The position numbers were made by a program, and so were the translations under genes. DNA of 64,000 nucleotides from Luteimonas arsenica (GTDB taxonomy: Bacteria > Pseudomonadota > Gammaproteobacteria > Xanthomonadales > Xanthomonadaceae), in assembly GCF_004352825.1 (NCBI RefSeq), contig NZ_SJRW01000001.1:744001-808000 (forward strand), in the 5' to 3' direction. The notes beneath the pieces are model-generated. The model had not been told where the DNA came from and did not search any database. It saw nothing but the letters and a program-made list of their open reading frames with translations. Positions 18,301 to 26,657 of the stretch are shown here, piece after piece; the stretch's first letter is position 1, and each line of letters opens with the position of its first letter.

Positions 18301-19080
18301 AACCTCGCCGAACAGCTCGACGCCCACCGCAAGCGCCAGCAGGCCGCGCATCCCGGCCTGACTCTGACCGGCATGTACAACGTGCTGGACAAGCTGCGCA
18401 GCGGCGAGGTGCTGACCGCCAAGGAGCGCACCATCCACGAGCAGGGCCTGGTCTCCGTGCTGCGCCAGCTGCACGACGAGCTCGATGAGGCCGTGCTCTA
18501 CGCCTACAACTGGGGCGACCTGATTCCGCTGCTGCGCGTCGCCCACGGCAACGAGTCGCCCGACACGCTGCAGCAGCTCGCCGATGCGGAACGCGACCTG
18601 CGACCGACCGAGCGCCATGTCGATGGCGGCCCCGCATCCACGCGTGAGGAAGCGAAGCGCGCCTTCGATGAAGCCATCCTCGAGCGCCTGGTCGCCCTCA
18701 ACGCCGAGCGCGCCGCGGAGGAAGCCCGCGGCCACATCCGCTGGCTGCGGCCGCAGTTCCAGAATCCCGACCTCCCGCGCGAGCGCGAACCCGAGCAGGC
18801 CGACTTCGCCTCCGGGCGTGCCGCGGAGCAGCGCGATACGGGCGACGACTCGGCGCCTGTACTTGCGGGCAAGCCCCAGCCTTGGCCCAAGGACACGGTC
18901 GACCAGGTCCGTGCCGTCGCCGACGTCGTCACCGCCAGCCCGGTGCCGCTCTCACTCGATGAGATTGCCGCGCGGTTTACTGCGCGTGGCCCGTGGAAGA
19001 AGCGCCTGCCAAAGCTGGTGGAAATGCTGGTGGCGCTGGGGCGAGCGCGGGAGCAGGACGGGGGTTATGTATCCGGGTGA
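15394..19080 (+). CDS. Type IIL (MmeI-like) restriction endonuclease-methyltransferase
   Basis: A single-chain restriction-modification protein of 1228 residues, longer than MmeI (about 920). Order of domains: PD-(D/E)XK nuclease with D82 and E92-x-K94 (GRIDLYRRGAFVLESKK); helical linker; adenine-N6 methyltransferase with motif I DPACGSGNF (from D405) and motif IV NPPF (N577); a target-recognition region; and a C-terminal extension ending in a winged-helix-like segment (LSLDEIAARFTARGPWKKR). Such enzymes methylate one strand and cut at a distance unless the site is protected. GTG at 15394 was chosen because AAGGGGGG lies just upstream; GTG at 15379 is possible. From about 17100 to 18250 codon use is visibly less GC-rich, consistent with exchange of the recognition domain. 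Confidence 0.88.
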   Translation: MQDAVQTPAADTAAANAAADAFIDRWQGVTASELSTSQSFLIDLCRLLEVEVPHPTPEQDYMFERPITFRHGDGGRSAGRIDLYRRGAFVLESKKVRLGAHTKGFDDALLRARSQAEAYARALPADEGRPPFVVVVDVGQRIELYSEFSRSGGTYVPFPDPRSHRIALADLRRPELRERLRRVWTDPLGLDPSRESARVTRQIADRLATLARSLEQGGFDAEAVAQFLMRCLFTMFAEDVKLLPAHSFRDLLARHGDTPDVAMRMLAQLWRDMDAGGFSAVLAGNVLRFNGKLFKQPDTLPLDTAQIALLLDAARADWKHVEPAIFGTLLERALSPKDRHKLGAHYTPRAYVERLVLPTVIEPLRREWSDAQAAAGTLADEGKADDAIAELKRFHHRLCTVRVLDPACGSGNFLYVTLEHLKRLEGEVLNALDELGDRQTGLALGGERADAAAGETVDPHNLLGIELNPRAAAIAEVVLWIGYLQWHYRTRGDVHPPQPVIRDFRNIENRDAVLAHDGVEFVTDERGVPVTRWDGETMKVSPVTGELVPDEAVRRPVERYLDPRKAAWPEADFVVGNPPFIGGWRLRSALGDGYVDALWSVYADMPPKADYVMFWWDRAAEAVRAGKASAFGFITTNSISQVFQRRVIDKHVTARSNPLNLAFALPDHPWVDASDGAAVRIAMTVGRADGSTGRRVEVIAETEEAEDAGVTLSGRSGVINSDLSLGADVASARRLQSNGGLSSPGVQLYGSGFIVDRELAGRMLEDVMDEGARRVVRPYVNGRDLMQVSRDAFVIDFFGLEREEAARLHPMAYQRVLDYVKPERDLNRRAAIRDKWWRFGWERPVMRAAMEGLGRYIATVETAKHRIFSFLGDKTLPDNMLITIASDDAVVLGVLSSKVHTTWALAAGGRLGVGNDPRYNKTRCFDPFPFPDLDSADKFGGPISYALEDENSRPGEFTTLGEYPSDRIRNLAEQLDAHRKRQQAAHPGLTLTGMYNVLDKLRSGEVLTAKERTIHEQGLVSVLRQLHDELDEAVLYAYNWGDLIPLLRVAHGNESPDTLQQLADAERDLRPTERHVDGGPASTREEAKRAFDEAILERLVALNAERAAEEARGHIRWLRPQFQNPDLPREREPEQADFASGRAAEQRDTGDDSAPVLAGKPQPWPKDTVDQVRAVADVVTASPVPLSLDEIAARFTARGPWKKRLPKLVEMLVALGRAREQDGGYVSG

Positions 19081-19147
19081 ATCCCGCCGAGGACGATTCC
19101 GGAAAGAGCGCCGATTGACCAATTTCAATCCAACAGGGGGAGTAGCA

Positions 19148-19720
19148 ATGAAGAAGTATTTCTGGGCGATTCTTGCGGTTCTGGCCATGACGGGCTGTGC
19201 GTCGAACCCGCCGCTGAATTTCTCGGTGCCGAACGTTGGTCATGTGCAGACCAAGATCGACGCCGACATGAGGTCTTTGACGGTATCGCTGGCGCGTCCG
19301 GACGAGGCCACGGGAAAGATTCCGGCTGCTGCGCAGCACGAAGTTCCGCAGATGTGGCAGGCCGCTTTGACGGAAGCCTTGAACCGGATGGCGATCTTTT
19401 CCGACGAATCGGCTCGCAAGGTCAGCCTCTCCGTCAAGGTTCTCGAACTCGATGTTCCCGCCTTTGGAGCATCCATGACCACCCGGACCACGGCACGGTA
19501 TGAGCTGATCGACCGCAAGGACGGTTCAATCATCTACACCCAGGATGTGTCCGCTGAAGGCGTGGTGCCTGCCGGCTACGCCTTCGCTGGCGTGATCCGC
19601 GCGCGCGAGTCGATCAACCGTTCGGTCCAGAACAACATCGGACAGTTCCTGCAGGCGCTGGAAACCGTGGACGTGACTCGACCCATGTTCCCGGCGAACG
19701 AAGCGGCCGTCTCGCCATGA
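19148..19720 (+). CDS. Hypothetical lipoprotein
   Basis: A 190-residue lipoprotein: MKKYFWAILAVLAMTGCAS gives a clear lipobox with the acylated cysteine at residue 17. The mature part resembles small periplasmic lipoproteins that modify tolerance or assembly functions, but no named family is recognised. AGGGGGAG precedes the ATG. The stop overlaps the start of the next lipoprotein gene (ATGA), so the two form a coupled pair. Its base composition is less GC-rich than that of the surrounding core genes. Confidence 0.75.
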   Translation: MKKYFWAILAVLAMTGCASNPPLNFSVPNVGHVQTKIDADMRSLTVSLARPDEATGKIPAAAQHEVPQMWQAALTEALNRMAIFSDESARKVSLSVKVLELDVPAFGASMTTRTTARYELIDRKDGSIIYTQDVSAEGVVPAGYAFAGVIRARESINRSVQNNIGQFLQALETVDVTRPMFPANEAAVSP

Positions 19721-20190
19721 AGTTCCCAGTCGCTGTCCTGTGCGTCCTGCTGGCTGCCGCATGTACGCCAAACGTGCGACCGGACAGCTATTCCGTGGGA
19801 AGTGTCGGCCAGGTCAATCGGTCGGTTGGAGGCGTTATCGTCAGTTCCCGGGTTGTCCACATCGACGGCTCCCGGGGTGGGGGAGCCATGGCGGGCGGTG
19901 CAGCGGGTGCAGTGGCCGGCTCCCAGATTGGTGGCAGCGATGCCGCAGGAGCCGTGGGTGCCATTGGTGGACTGGTGGTTGGCGCGGTTGCCGGCGCCGC
20001 CATGGAGCGCGGTGTGTCTTCGCAGGAGGGACGGGAATACGTGGTCGAAACGTCCAATGGCGCGCTGATGACCATCGTGCAGGGCGAGCAGCCAGCGCTG
20101 GGCGTCGGGCAGCGCGTCCTCGTGCTGTATGGCAACCCGGCGCGGGTCATTGTCGACCCGCGGCATCCGCAGCCCGTCGCCTCCGAGTAG
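19717..20190 (+). CDS. Glycine-zipper outer-membrane lipoprotein (SlyB-like)
   Basis: A 157-residue lipoprotein. The signal peptide ends at a lipobox LLAAAC (Cys 16). Residues about 48-95 form glycine-zipper transmembrane hairpins (GGAMAGGAAGAVAGSQIGG, then AIGGLVVGAVAGAAMERG), followed by a small beta domain (GREYVVETSNGALMTIVQG), the layout of SlyB/Pcp-type 2TM lipoproteins that stabilise the outer membrane. It is coupled by a 4-base overlap to the lipoprotein gene before it. Confidence 0.82.
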   Translation: MKFPVAVLCVLLAAACTPNVRPDSYSVGSVGQVNRSVGGVIVSSRVVHIDGSRGGGAMAGGAAGAVAGSQIGGSDAAGAVGAIGGLVVGAVAGAAMERGVSSQEGREYVVETSNGALMTIVQGEQPALGVGQRVLVLYGNPARVIVDPRHPQPVASE

Positions 20191-20200
20191 GGGCGCTGCC

Positions 20201-20455
20201 TTGGACACCTTGGAGAGCAGGGCGATACCTCCGAACGCGGTCCGGCCGGACGGCCCGCTGACCTCGCCCCGAAGCTTCGGGGTGTACGAGCTGCCCGCCT
20301 CGGCGACCGGGACGAGGCGATTCAGATACGGAAACCATCCCGTGCGCATGCACGAGCTGGAAGGGGAGTTCGGCAGCTGCACGCTCCGGCACCTGTTCCT
20401 GCGCCGGGAAGATGCCGGCTCCATGGCCGCACAGCTGAATCGGGAAGGCCCATGA
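20201..20455 (+). CDS. Small conserved-type hypothetical protein, TTG start
   Basis: An 84-residue frame with a proposed TTG start at 20201 behind GGGGCG. The C-terminal half looks like a real compact domain: SFGVYELPASATG, RRFRYGNHPVRMHELEGEFG and LFLRREDAGSMAAQLN. Similar short proteins are familiar from plasmid- or island-borne gene clusters (recollection, not checked). The stop overlaps the next ATG by 4 bases. No function can be assigned, and the start is uncertain. Confidence 0.5.
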   Translation: MDTLESRAIPPNAVRPDGPLTSPRSFGVYELPASATGTRRFRYGNHPVRMHELEGEFGSCTLRHLFLRREDAGSMAAQLNREGP

Positions 20456-20607
20456 AATTCACTATGGACGTCGAGCGCTTCGACGGGCGCGAGGACGACT
20501 ACCTGAAGTTCTGTACCGTCGACCTGGAAGCGCTCGAGCGCGACCTGGCGAGCCGTTATTCACGGCCGGCAACGTACTGCCGGCAATGCATGGAGAAGGG
20601 GGAGTAG
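20452..20607 (+). CDS. Small hypothetical protein, 51 residues
   Basis: Begins MKFTMDVERFDGREDDYL inside the stop of the previous gene (CCATGA). It is acidic, with three cysteines (C24, C45 and C48), the last two as CRQC, which might bind metal. It is followed two bases later by the next small ORF. Support is the coupled arrangement and ordinary codon use; no family is recognised. Confidence 0.45.
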   Translation: MKFTMDVERFDGREDDYLKFCTVDLEALERDLASRYSRPATYCRQCMEKGE

Positions 20608-20609
20608 GG

Positions 20610-20678
20610 ATGGCAAGGGCAGACGCCACGGTGGAAGAACTCGTAAAAATGATTCGCTCGAGGTCTGACGCCCCATGA
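20610..20678 (+). CDS. Tiny ORF coupled to the Mrr-like nuclease
   Basis: It encodes MARADATVEELVKMIRSRSDAP (22 residues) as two overlapping parts: MARADATVEELVK and KMIRSRSDAP. A very strong AGAAGGGGGAG sits just upstream, and the stop overlaps the nuclease ATG (ATGA). It may be a leader peptide that carries ribosomes into the nuclease gene rather than a functional protein. Confidence 0.35.
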   Translation: MARADATVEELVKMIRSRSDAP

Positions 20679-21568
20679 GTTCTTCGGGAGGACGAGGCTG
20701 GGGACGTCCAGCCGTCCGCAACCGCCGCTACGATCGCCTTTCAGCGCTGGATCCACTCGAGTTCGAGCGGGTGGTGGCGGACTACTACCGGCGCATCGGC
20801 TTCATGGTGGAACACCGCGGCACCGGGGGAGTCGGGGGGAGGTTCGATGGCGGCATCGACCTGAAGATGTACCGCGATGGACGGTGCATCGTCGTCCAGT
20901 GCAAACGGGAGAACGCGCGCCAGGTCACGCACAACGTCGGCCACGAACTCCTGGGGATCATGCTCACGGAGAATGCGGATCAGGCCATCGTCGTCAACAC
21001 CGGCGAGTTCACGCCCTATGCGTGGGAAAGTGCGCGCAAGGACCCGCGCCTGCAGCTCATCGATGGCGACAAGCTGCGCGAGATGCTCCCCGAGTACGCC
21101 GTAGTCGATGTCCCCGCTTCCGGCAGTCCGCATGGCAGGGCGCCGCTCGATTGGCCGCTGTCCGGGCCATTGTCCCGGCCTGCCCCGGGTAGCGTCAGGT
21201 ATGGCGCCGCACGCAATGAGAGGGACTCGAACGGCGTCAAGGCGCTGGTCGCACTTGCGTTTTTGGTCACGGTCGTTGTCTGGCAATGCTCGTCCCGCTC
21301 CGATCCCGAGCGCGTGGCATCGCCTGAGCCGGCGGCGCCGATGGTCGAGCCGCGCGCAGTCCATCCGCAGAACCGTTCAAGGCCCGAAGTGCCTCAGCCC
21401 GACAGCACGCCGGTGGCGAATCCCTCTCCCGGGATCGACGCCCGCGAAGCGCAGCGCAGGGCCGACGAGGCGATGAGGGTCATCCAGGACACGACGCCAG
21501 AACTGGGGCTTCTGCCGGATCCGCACGCGGTCTACCGGGACCACGATCCCGCCCCCCGCGCTCGATGA
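20675..21568 (+). CDS. Mrr-type restriction endonuclease with a transmembrane helix
   Basis: A 297-residue protein. Residues about 22-145 form an Mrr-like PD-(D/E)XK nuclease: E30 in PLEFERVVADYY, catalytic D62 (FDGGIDLKMY) and Q75-x-K77 (VVQCKR), all present. A single hydrophobic helix follows at about 188-204 (VKALVALAFLVTVVVW), then a proline-rich, charged tail of about 90 residues. Mrr-family nucleases cut foreign or modified DNA; the membrane anchor suggests action at the inner membrane. The gene is the last of a chain of overlapping small genes and itself overlaps the GNAT gene by 4 bases. Confidence 0.8.
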   Translation: MSSSGGRGWGRPAVRNRRYDRLSALDPLEFERVVADYYRRIGFMVEHRGTGGVGGRFDGGIDLKMYRDGRCIVVQCKRENARQVTHNVGHELLGIMLTENADQAIVVNTGEFTPYAWESARKDPRLQLIDGDKLREMLPEYAVVDVPASGSPHGRAPLDWPLSGPLSRPAPGSVRYGAARNERDSNGVKALVALAFLVTVVVWQCSSRSDPERVASPEPAAPMVEPRAVHPQNRSRPEVPQPDSTPVANPSPGIDAREAQRRADEAMRVIQDTTPELGLLPDPHAVYRDHDPAPRAR

Positions 21569-22005
21569 CACTCCGCCTCCGTCCCGCCACCGCGCACGAC
21601 CTCGCCTTCTGCGAACACCTCAGCCGCACCAACATGGCCGGCTACCGCGCCGCGCGCGGCACCGCCTGGGATCCCGAACGTTTCCGCGCCAGCTGGGCGG
21701 AGTTCGAGAACCTCATGATCCTGGCCGGCGACGAGGCGGTCGGGATATTGCGGCTGCTGCCTGAAGGCGAGGCGCTGGGCCTGCGCGATCTGCAGGTGGT
21801 GCCGGGACGCCATCGCCAGGGCATCGGCGGCTGGGCGGTGCGGCAGGCCCAGGCGATCGCCCTGCAACGCGGCCACCCACGCCTGCAGCTTCGCGTGTAT
21901 GCGGAGAACCCGGCGCGGGCGTTGTACACGCGGCTCGGCTTCGTGGTCGAGGCGGAGGCCGGAGACACGTTCCACCTGGCGTGGTCGCCGTCACGCGTGG
22001 CGTGA
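21565..22005 (+). CDS. GNAT family N-acetyltransferase
   Basis: A 146-residue GNAT enzyme. The acetyl-CoA binding motif A is visible as LQVVPGRHRQGIGGWAVRQA (about residues 76-95), followed by the motif B strand VYAENPARALYTRLGF. The acceptor substrate is unknown. The start overlaps the Mrr-like gene stop (ATGA), so it may be transcribed with that module, but its codon use is that of the core genome. Confidence 0.9.
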   Translation: MTLRLRPATAHDLAFCEHLSRTNMAGYRAARGTAWDPERFRASWAEFENLMILAGDEAVGILRLLPEGEALGLRDLQVVPGRHRQGIGGWAVRQAQAIALQRGHPRLQLRVYAENPARALYTRLGFVVEAEAGDTFHLAWSPSRVA

Positions 22006-22075
22006 CCATCGGGGCTGTTGCAGCTCCTCAGGGTGCAGGGACAGTAGGGCCACTGCTTCGACGCAAAGGAACCAG

Positions 22076-23179
22076 ATGATGACGCGCCTGTCCGCCGCCC
22101 TGCTGCTCCTCGCACTCCCCGTCCTCGCCCACGCCCAGCCGGCCTGTCCCACCGGCGAATCCTTCGACAAGGCCCGCGCCGTGGTCGCCGACCTGCAGCG
22201 CATCGTCACCCCCGCCGGCGTGCAGGACACCTACGCCGAGCGCATCGGCGGCATCGAGCAGTGGATCCAGGTGCGCGGCAAGGACCGTGCGAACCCGATG
22301 ATCCTGTTCGTGCACGGCGGGCCGTCGTCGCCGGCGATGCCGAGCGGGTGGCAGTGGCAGCGGCCGGTGGAGGAGTTCTTCACCATCGCCCACTACGACC
22401 AGCGTGGCGCCGGCAAGACCCACCGCGCCAACGATCCGGACGCGGTGGCCGGGGACATGGCCATCAATCGCTTCGTCAGTGATGCCATCGAGGTGGCCGA
22501 GCACCTGCGCGCGCGCTACGGCAAGGAGAAGCTGGTGCTGGTCGGGCACAGCTGGGGCACGGTGGTGGCGATGCACGCGGCGCTGCGGCGGCCGGACCTG
22601 TTCCACGCCTACGTCGGCATCGGCCAGGTCATCGACACCCGGCGCAACGAGCGGCTGAGCTTCGAGTACGGGCTGGAGCGGGCCCGCGCGGACGGCAATG
22701 CCGCGGCGGTCGCCGAGCTGGAGTCGATCGCGCCCTATCCGGGCGATGCGCCGATCACCCGCGATCGCATCATCATCGCGCGCAAGTGGCCGCAGCACTA
22801 CGGCGGCCTCAATGCGTACCGCGACGCGGAGCAGGACTACTACTACGGCGCCTCGCTGCTGGCGCCGGACTACGACTGCGAGGACCGGCGCGCCTTCTTC
22901 GCCGGCAACGTGTTCACGCTCGAACACGTGCTCGACGAGTTCCTGCAGGTGGATTTCAGCGGCGTGCGCGAGTTCCCGATTCCGGTGGTGATGTTCCTCG
23001 GCCGCCACGACTACACCACGCCCTCGGCGCCGACCGCGGAGTGGCTGGACCAGGTGCGGGCGCCCTACAGGCGCGCGGTGTGGTTCGAGCACTCCGCGCA
23101 CATGATCCCGTGGGAAGAGCCGGGTCGGACGCTGCTGGCCCTGCTGGAACACGTGCGGCCGCTGGCGGTGGAGCCCTGA
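22076..23179 (+). CDS. Secreted alpha/beta hydrolase (proline iminopeptidase-like)
   Basis: A 367-residue hydrolase with a Sec signal peptide (MMTRLSAALLLLALPVLAHA). The fold's elements are present: oxyanion segment FVHGGPSSP near residue 78, nucleophile elbow VGHSWGTV near 160, an acid in FLGRHDYTTP near 306 and a histidine in HSAHMIPWEEPG near 341. The HGGPG-like motif and overall layout fit proline iminopeptidase relatives (S33); substrate unknown. AAAGGA precedes the ATG. crcB begins one base after its stop. Confidence 0.88.
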   Translation: MMTRLSAALLLLALPVLAHAQPACPTGESFDKARAVVADLQRIVTPAGVQDTYAERIGGIEQWIQVRGKDRANPMILFVHGGPSSPAMPSGWQWQRPVEEFFTIAHYDQRGAGKTHRANDPDAVAGDMAINRFVSDAIEVAEHLRARYGKEKLVLVGHSWGTVVAMHAALRRPDLFHAYVGIGQVIDTRRNERLSFEYGLERARADGNAAAVAELESIAPYPGDAPITRDRIIIARKWPQHYGGLNAYRDAEQDYYYGASLLAPDYDCEDRRAFFAGNVFTLEHVLDEFLQVDFSGVREFPIPVVMFLGRHDYTTPSAPTAEWLDQVRAPYRRAVWFEHSAHMIPWEEPGRTLLALLEHVRPLAVEP

Positions 23180-23180
23180 C

Positions 23181-23564
23181 ATGCCTCCGGTCCTGCTGGT
23201 CGGCCTCGGCGGCTTCCTCGGCGCGGTCGCGCGCTACACGCTCGGCGGGCTGGTGCTGCACCTGACGGTGCAGGAGCGCTTCCCGTACAGCACCTTCGCG
23301 GTGAACGTGCTCGGCTGCCTGGCGGTGGGCGTGCTGGCGGGCCTGGCCGAGCGCCACCACGCCTTCGGCCCCGAGGCGCGGCTGTTCCTGTTCACCGGGC
23401 TGCTCGGCGGCTTCACCACGTTCTCTGCCTTCGGCCTGGAAGCGGTGCACCTGCTGCGTCGCGGCGAGCTGGCCACCGCCGCGCTGTACGCCGGCGGCAG
23501 CGTGGTGCTGGGGATCGCCGCGGTGTGGCTGGGCCTGAAACTGGTGGGGCTGGCGGGGCGCTGA
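23181..23564 (+). CDS. crcB: Fluoride ion channel CrcB/FluC
   Basis: A 127-residue protein with four membrane helices. Family signatures: GGFLGAVARYTLGG at the start, FPYSTFAVNVLGC (pore asparagine), and GLLGGFTTFSAFGLE. CrcB dimers export fluoride. The gene follows the hydrolase by one base, so it is probably co-transcribed; no fluoride riboswitch is seen. Confidence 0.95.
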   Translation: MPPVLLVGLGGFLGAVARYTLGGLVLHLTVQERFPYSTFAVNVLGCLAVGVLAGLAERHHAFGPEARLFLFTGLLGGFTTFSAFGLEAVHLLRRGELATAALYAGGSVVLGIAAVWLGLKLVGLAGR

Positions 23565-23594
23565 GTCGGACGGCAGGCGTTACCGCCGGGCGCG

Positions 23595-26126
23595 TCAGGC
23601 CTGTTGGGCCAGTTCGGCGGCAAGAAACCGCGCCGTCCTGCTGCGCCGGTGGCCCGCCACCTTGGCCGGCGGCCCAACCACCACGACCTGGCCACCGTCC
23701 TGCCCGGCCCCCGGCCCCATGTCGATGATCCAGTCGCTGTCGGCGGCCACGCGCATGTCGTGCTCGACCATCAGCACCGTGTTGCCGGCATCGACCAGCG
23801 ACTGCAGCTGCTGCATCAGCCGGTCGACATCGGCGGGGTGTAGCCCGGTGGTGGGCTCGTCGAGCACGTACACGGTGTCGCGGCGCTGGGCGCGCTGCAG
23901 CTCGGTGGCGAGCTTGATCCGCTGCGCCTCGCCACCCGACAGCTCGGTGGCGGGCTGGCCCAGGCGCAGGTAGCCCAGGCCAACTTCCTCCAGCACCTGC
24001 AGGGGACGCAGCACGGCCGCATCGTCGGCGAAGAACCGCGCGGCCTCGGCCACGGTCATGGCCAGCACCTCGGCGATGTTGCGGCCCTCGAGCGTGATTG
24101 CCAGCGTGGCCTCGTTGTAGCGGGCGCCGTGGCAGTCGGGGCAGGGGACGTACACGCTCGGCATGAACAGCAGTTCGACGCACACGGACCCTTCGCCCTC
24201 GCAGGTCGCGCAGCGCCCCTTGGCGACGTTGAACGAGAAGCGGCCGGCGTCGTAGCGGCGCTTGCGCGCGGCGGGCGTCGCCGCGAAGCGCTTGCGCACG
24301 TGGTCGAACAGGCCGGTGTAGGTCGCGAGGTTGGAGCGAGGCGTGCGGCCGATGGGCTTCTGGTCCACCTGCACCAGGCGGCGCACCTGCTCCAGGCCCT
24401 CGATGCGGCCCGTGGCGTCCTGCGCGTCGCGGCGTTCCAGCGGATCGACCTCCTCTTCCGTATCGCCCGGTGCGTGTCCGAGGTGGGCCGCGAGCAGTTC
24501 GACCAGGGCCTGGCTGACGAGCGAGGACTTGCCGGAGCCGGACACGCCGGTGACGGTGGCCAGCACGCCCAGCGGGATGTCGACGTCGACCCGGTCGAGG
24601 TTGTTGCGGGTGACCTCGCGCATGCGCAGCCAGCCCGTGGGCGTGCGCGGCGCGCGCGCCGGCCGCGGTGCGCTGTCGAACAGGTACCGCCGCGTGCTGG
24701 ACGCCTCCACCTGCGCGAGCCCGGCCGGCGGCCCGCTGTACAGCACGCGCCCACCGTGTTCGCCGGCACCCGGTCCGACGTCCACGATCCAGTCGGCATC
24801 GCGGATCACGTCCATCTCGTGTTCGACCACGAACAGCGTGTTGCCGACCTCCTTCAGCGCGTGCAGCGCGCGCAGCAGCGATTCGGTATCGGCGGGATGC
24901 AGGCCGGCGGAGGGTTCGTCGAGCACGTACACCACGCCGAACAGGTGCGAGCGGATCTGCGTCGCAAGGCGCAGGCGCTGCAGTTCGCCCGGCGACAGCG
25001 TCGGCGTGGTGCGCTCCAGCGTCAGGTAGCCCAGGCCCAGCTGTTCGACGATGCGGATGCGCGCCAGCAGGTCGGCGGCGATGCGCTGCGCCGCCACCGC
25101 CTGCTCCGGATGCTGCTTCGTGGCGCCGGTCTTTCCGTTGGCAGCGGGCTCGAGCAGCCCGGCCACCTCGGTCAGCGGCCGCTGCGACAGGGCGCCGATG
25201 TCGAGGCCGGCGAACGTGACCGACAGCGCCTCGCGGCGCAGGCGCTTGCCGTCGCAGGTGGGACAAACGGTGCTCAGCAGGTACTGCGACACGCGTCGCT
25301 TGATCAGCGGGCTCTGCGTGTTGGCGAAGGTGTGCAGCAGGTAGCGGCGCGCGCTGGTGAACGTGCCCATGTAGCTGGGCTCCATCTTCCGCTTCAGCGC
25401 GCGCTGGGTCTCGGCCAGGGTGAAGCCCGCGTACACCGGCACCACCGGCTGCTCGTCGGTGAACAGGATCCAGTCTCGGGTCTTCTTCGGCAGCCGGTGC
25501 CAGGGCAGGTCCACGTCGTGGCCGAGCGTGGTCAGGATGTCGCGCAGGTTCTGCCCGTGCCAGGCCAGCGGCCACGCGGCCACGGCACGCTCGCGGATGC
25601 TGAGGCTGCGGTCGGGCACCATCGAGGCTTCGGTCGCGTCGTAGACCCGGCCCAGGCCATGGCATTCCGGACATGCGCCCGCCGGCGTGTTCGGCGAGAA
25701 ACCGTCGGCATGGATGATGTCCTGGCCCGGCGGATACAGGCCGGCGCGCGAGTACAGCATGCGCAGCGAATTGGAGATGGTGGTGACGCTGCCGACCGAG
25801 GAGCGCGTGCTGGGCGATCCCCGCTGCTGCTGCAGGGCGACGGCAGGCGGCAGGCCCTCGATGGAATCGACGTCGGGAACGCCGGCCTGGTCGATCAGGC
25901 GCCGCGCATAGGGCGAGATCGAGTCGAGATAGCGCCGCTGCGCCTCGGCGAACAGCGTGCCGAAGGCCAGCGACGACTTGCCGGAGCCGGAGATGCCGGT
26001 GAACACGACCAGCGCGTCGCGCGGGATGTCGACGTCGACGTCGCGGAGGTTGTGCTCGCGGGCGCCGCGGACCTGCACGAAGGCGCTGGTGGGGGCGGAT
26101 CCGCGGGATCTGGTTGAGCGGGGCAT
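23595..26126 (-). CDS. UvrA paralogue lacking the UvrB-binding domain
   Basis: An 843-residue tandem ABC ATPase of the UvrA family. First Walker [10 protein letters not shown] (residues 44-52); first zinc finger begins at C152 (ACPECHGLG), about 100 residues earlier than in canonical UvrA because the UvrB-binding region between RAGLY and GFSPNTPAG is absent. Signatures [15 protein letters not shown] and [15 protein letters not shown] and a second Walker [10 protein letters not shown] are intact, as is a second Cys-rich module ([14 protein letters not shown]). Such shortened UvrAs (DrrC/UvrA2 type) bind DNA lesions or drug-DNA complexes and give drug tolerance without UvrB. The start at 26126 has GGGAG upstream. 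Confidence 0.9.
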   Translation of the reverse strand: MPRSTRSRGSAPTSAFVQVRGAREHNLRDVDVDIPRDALVVFTGISGSGKSSLAFGTLFAEAQRRYLDSISPYARRLIDQAGVPDVDSIEGLPPAVALQQQRGSPSTRSSVGSVTTISNSLRMLYSRAGLYPPGQDIIHADGFSPNTPAGACPECHGLGRVYDATEASMVPDRSLSIRERAVAAWPLAWHGQNLRDILTTLGHDVDLPWHRLPKKTRDWILFTDEQPVVPVYAGFTLAETQRALKRKMEPSYMGTFTSARRYLLHTFANTQSPLIKRRVSQYLLSTVCPTCDGKRLRREALSVTFAGLDIGALSQRPLTEVAGLLEPAANGKTGATKQHPEQAVAAQRIAADLLARIRIVEQLGLGYLTLERTTPTLSPGELQRLRLATQIRSHLFGVVYVLDEPSAGLHPADTESLLRALHALKEVGNTLFVVEHEMDVIRDADWIVDVGPGAGEHGGRVLYSGPPAGLAQVEASSTRRYLFDSAPRPARAPRTPTGWLRMREVTRNNLDRVDVDIPLGVLATVTGVSGSGKSSLVSQALVELLAAHLGHAPGDTEEEVDPLERRDAQDATGRIEGLEQVRRLVQVDQKPIGRTPRSNLATYTGLFDHVRKRFAATPAARKRRYDAGRFSFNVAKGRCATCEGEGSVCVELLFMPSVYVPCPDCHGARYNEATLAITLEGRNIAEVLAMTVAEAARFFADDAAVLRPLQVLEEVGLGYLRLGQPATELSGGEAQRIKLATELQRAQRRDTVYVLDEPTTGLHPADVDRLMQQLQSLVDAGNTVLMVEHDMRVAADSDWIIDMGPGAGQDGGQVVVVGPPAKVAGHRRSRTARFLAAELAQQA

Positions 26127-26167
26127 GCGTGGACTCCCGGGTGGCCGGCCACTATCGCTCGTGGTGA

Positions 26168-26335
26168 AGGAACGCGCCGTCAAAGCGCCCCGTCAAAGCA
26201 GGCCACGATCGCCCGCTCAAGCAGCGCGAGTACGCCGACTGGATCACCAGCGCCAAGGGCGCGGACATGCGCGCCCGGCGCGTGGCGCAGGCGGTGGAGT
26301 GGATCGCGGAGGGGAAGCCCCGGAACTGGAAGTAG
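26168..26335 (+). pseudogene. 3' remnant of a YdeI/OmpD-associated family gene
   Basis: An open frame without a start reads [18 protein letters not shown], then [21 protein letters not shown] and stop. This matches the C-terminal signature of YdeI-type proteins (RREYVxWIxxAKxxETRxRRI, ending in NWKY), from family knowledge. The N-terminal two thirds are missing and a TGA precedes the segment at 26165. It is a decayed gene end between the UvrA paralogue and the toxin gene. Confidence 0.6.
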
Positions 26336-26357
26336 GCGAACTGTTGAGCGGCAGCGC

Positions 26358-26657
26358 TCAGGTGCCCAGATACGCCTCTGCGTCCATCGCGCCGTGCAGG
26401 ATGCGGACGATCAGGACATCCTGCCCAGCGATCTGCCTGTAGTAGATGACGTGCGCCCCATGGGGGAGTCTTCTGTAGCCCTGCAGGATCTCATCGCATG
26501 CAGTCCCCATCGCGGGATTCTTGGCCAGGGCATGGAAGATCCGGTCGACTTCCTTCAGATACGCATTGCGCTGTCGTACACCCCACCGGGCTTCCGTGTG
26601 GCGCGCAATCGACTTGAGATCAGCGCGGGCGGCCCAGGTGAGGCCAAAGGAACTCAC
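26358..26657 (-). CDS. parE: RelE/ParE family toxin
   Basis: A 99-residue ParE-type toxin: [21 protein letters not shown] at the N terminus, [16 protein letters not shown] in the core strands and [12 protein letters not shown] at the end, as in ParE proteins that poison DNA gyrase. It overlaps the antitoxin gene by 4 bases and lies downstream of it. The target is inferred from the family only. Confidence 0.9.
   Translation of the reverse strand: MSSFGLTWAARADLKSIARHTEARWGVRQRNAYLKEVDRIFHALAKNPAMGTACDEILQGYRRLPHGAHVIYYRQIAGQDVLIVRILHGAMDAEAYLGT

Noticed and set aside
15394..21568. Integrated phage or conjugative island
   Set aside because: Accessory genes are present, but no integrase, transposase, attachment repeats or phage structural genes were seen.
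23181..23564. Fluoride riboswitch before crcB
   Set aside because: crcB starts one base after the hydrolase stop and no riboswitch-like sequence or space exists there.
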